The position numbers and the translations under genes were made by a program. Under the pieces are notes generated by a model. It saw nothing but the letters and a program-made list of their open reading frames with translations, was not told the origin of the DNA and ran no database searches. This document shows, one piece after another, positions 39,325-40,764 of a DNA stretch of 40,764 nt; the stretch's first letter is position 1; every line of letters begins with the position of its first letter. This DNA comes from Limnohabitans sp. DM1 (GTDB taxonomy: Bacteria; Pseudomonadota; Gammaproteobacteria; Burkholderiales; Burkholderiaceae_C): the NCBI RefSeq assembly GCF_001269385.1, contig NZ_CXOO01000013.1:1-40764 (forward strand), written 5' to 3'.

Positions 39325-39593
39325 AAAACTAATCGGTGGGAAACACAAGTGAAGTGCAACACCTGCCAACCGTGTAAGGTCCGCAGATGCAAAACACCCC
39401 GCCCAATCGCTATCGCCAGCTCCAACGCAAGCCAGTTGCTTCAGAAGCACACACAATGTTCGGTTGACAAAGTGCCCAAGCGCACGCCCTGCACCATCAC
39501 TGTGGAGCTTCACCGTAACAGCACCGCCTGGGTGTGTGTCAGTCCCCCCCCGGGGTGTGCAGCCACCCCCATGTTGGCCGCCGCGCCTGAGCT
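39325..39593. other. non-coding gap between the unknown secreted gene and the TpsB remnant
   Basis: I see no convincing gene, hairpin terminator or IS end in these 269 bases. Short open frames on both strands lack homology that I recognise. A C run at 39544-39552 and the two GCTTCAGAAG-like words (39437, 39591) are the only notable features. Confidence 0.5.
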
Positions 39594-40484
39594 TCAGAAG
39601 CGATATCCGGCTGTACCTGTCACCCGAGGTTTAGGATCGCTGGACATATCAGCCACAGGCTTGCCACCTTGTTTGCGCCAGGCTGCCGAAACATCCAAGC
39701 TGAACTTATCCCGGTTGTAACGCAGACCCAAGCCCACACCGGCAAGCTTGCGAACGTCTGCAGGCAAAGTGTCAGTAGGCTCGGCATACACGCTGACTCG
39801 ACCGCTGTCATAAAACACATACGGCGAATAAGCACCATCGGTGTAGCGCAATTCCACTTGCGTGAAGTAGCCACTATCGCCGGCCCCCTCACCCTGAGGG
39901 TAAGCGCGGACAGCATTGGCCCCACCGAGGAAAAGATCCTCCGAGGAGTCCAGATTCTTCCTCGTAAACTGGCCCGAATATTTGAAAAAGGCACTGAAAC
40001 GTGGTGACAAGGACTGAATGCGCACCAAATCCAAAGAAGTTTTCTTGAACTCGCCGACGGTATTTGCGAAATCATTCAAATTACTCATATTCCCCACTGT
40101 ATAAGTCAACGCGCCATAAGTCAGACCGCCACCTGCAAATGAATCGCGCAGATCAAAGTTGACGGCAAAAACGCCAGCTGTACTGGATTTCTGGAGTTTG
40201 GTTTCAGTCGTGCGGTAAAAATCCATCAACTCTTTCCGCTGCAGGGTCATGCTGGCATAAAGGTTGGTCTGTTGAGAGCGAACCACGGGGTAAGAAATTC
40301 CACCGGAGATCATGTCCGATATACCCAAGGCGTCGAGCGCAGCAAACTCCTTACCCAAAACATACCGGGTTCGGCTGACTGCGAAATTGGCCTTCAAGCG
40401 GTCTGCCGGTGGCGTGTTATCGGGCACTAGCAGGCTGCTGAAATACTGACTCACTGAAAGCGTCAATTCAGCTGCGCGTTCGAG
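39594..40484 (-). pseudogene. C-terminal barrel of a ShlB/FhaC/HecB-type two-partner-secretion transporter, truncated
   Basis: About 295 codons remain of a protein normally 550-600 residues long. The remaining part is the outer-membrane barrel: alternating strands, FFKYSGQFTRKNLDSSEDLFLGGANAVRAYPQGEGAGDSGYFTQVELRY (the conserved GG.xxVRGY-like loop, here VRAYPQGEG), and a final Phe (GTAGYRF) as required by the BAM machinery. The POTRA domains and signal peptide are missing. The frame stops at a TGA at 40488-40490, just before the IS5-family transposase, so the element has replaced or split the 5' half. The only start codon in frame is TTG 40466, which would give no signal peptide, so a functional product is unlikely. 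No TpsA exoprotein gene is visible. Confidence 0.82.
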
Positions 40485-40764
40485 AATTCAGGCATCACAA
40501 AAAAACAGTTTGACATGCGCGGCGCAGACACCTTTACCGAGAGCTTGTTTCTGATGAAACGGCTGGATGATTTCGTACCTGCTGGACACCCTTTGCGAGC
40601 CATCCGTGAGATGGTCAATAAAGCACTGGTGGCCATGGACGGCTTGTTTGCGGACATGTATGAAGCTGACATCAAAGGCGGTCGCCCTAGCGTTGCCCCC
40701 GAGAAGCTATTGCGCGCCATGCTGCTGCAGGTGCTCTACAGCGTGCGCTCGGAGCGCATGCTCA
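40485..40764 (+). mobile_element. 5' end of an IS5-family insertion sequence, cut by the window edge
   Basis: The transporter frame is lost at about 40485, and an IS5-type transposase begins 30 bases later. The IS left end must therefore lie within about 40470-40514. The exact terminal repeat cannot be set without the other end, which is outside the window. Confidence 0.65.
40515..40764 (+). CDS. IS5-family transposase, N-terminal fragment (runs off window)
   Basis: The first 83 codons are present. The start MRGADTFTESLFLMKRLDDFVPAGHPLR and the block YEADIKGGRPSVAPEKLLRAMLLQVLYSVRSERML are the DUF772-type N-terminal domain of IS5-family transposases. The catalytic domain lies beyond the window. 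The frame is intact to the last base. Confidence 0.88.
   Translation, partial: MRGADTFTESLFLMKRLDDFVPAGHPLRAIREMVNKALVAMDGLFADMYEADIKGGRPSVAPEKLLRAMLLQVLYSVRSERML

Noticed and set aside
39325..39593. Possible transposase remnant on the minus strand
   Set aside because: No frame gives a sequence resembling a known transposase, and no terminal repeats were found.

Overview
The window looks like a chromosomal segment of a betaproteobacterium of the order Burkholderiales, most likely near Comamonadaceae. The grounds are a class I phaC-phaA-phaB set, a Bug/TTT-type periplasmic receptor, a beta-type isc operon (iscR-iscS-iscU-iscA-hscB-hscA-fdx), a PaaR-like operator before paaZ, and strongly GC-biased codon use. 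The genus cannot be fixed from sequence alone.

Layout. 1-346: 3' end of an ISL3-family insertion sequence that runs into phaC. 313-3700: phaC remnant, phaA, phaB and a terminator. 3718-7623: SPFH and NfeD membrane genes, dusA, a PaiB-like gene and a GntR/FCD regulator. 7811-18740: propionyl-CoA/methylmalonyl-CoA block (methylmalonyl-CoA mutase, meaB, pccB, pccA, epimerase-like VOC gene), interrupted by a VapBC-like pair plus a DUF4260 gene and by an AT-richer eptA-pap2 pair. 18830-21090 (minus strand): intracellular PHB depolymerase with a long Lys/Ala tail, then a soluble RnfB-like ferredoxin. 21269-24711: divergent aromatic aminotransferase and uvrB. 24762-30902: isc operon with its IscR site, followed closely by dnaQ. 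30986-31060: tRNA-Val(CAC). 31294-34508: Bug receptor and paaZ. 34575-34755: REP-like palindromes. 34813-36493: methyltransferase, HigBA-type toxin-antitoxin and a YkgJ-type cysteine-cluster protein. 36511-40764: a decayed mobile-element zone with a histidine-kinase remnant, a complete 1.5 kb ISL3 element, an unrecognised secreted protein, the barrel half of a two-partner-secretion transporter, and the start of an IS5-family element.

How the genes work together. The first half concerns acyl-CoA and storage-carbon metabolism. PhaA/PhaB make 3-hydroxybutyryl-CoA, PhaC would polymerise it and PhaZ mobilises it. PccAB, the epimerase and the mutase carry propionyl-CoA to succinyl-CoA, with MeaB protecting the mutase. 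The visible phaC is cut by an IS, so granule synthesis in this strain may be lost or depend on another synthase.

Most notable points: the IS-disrupted phaC; the eptA-pap2 pair (the same gene pairing as in mcr-1 cassettes) lodged between pccB and pccA; the toxin-antitoxin/DUF4260 insertion translationally coupled to meaB; the H1-like tail on PhaZ; the PaaR-like palindrome before a solitary paaZ; and an unknown secreted protein beside a broken TpsB gene. I found no CRISPR array, prophage or integrase.
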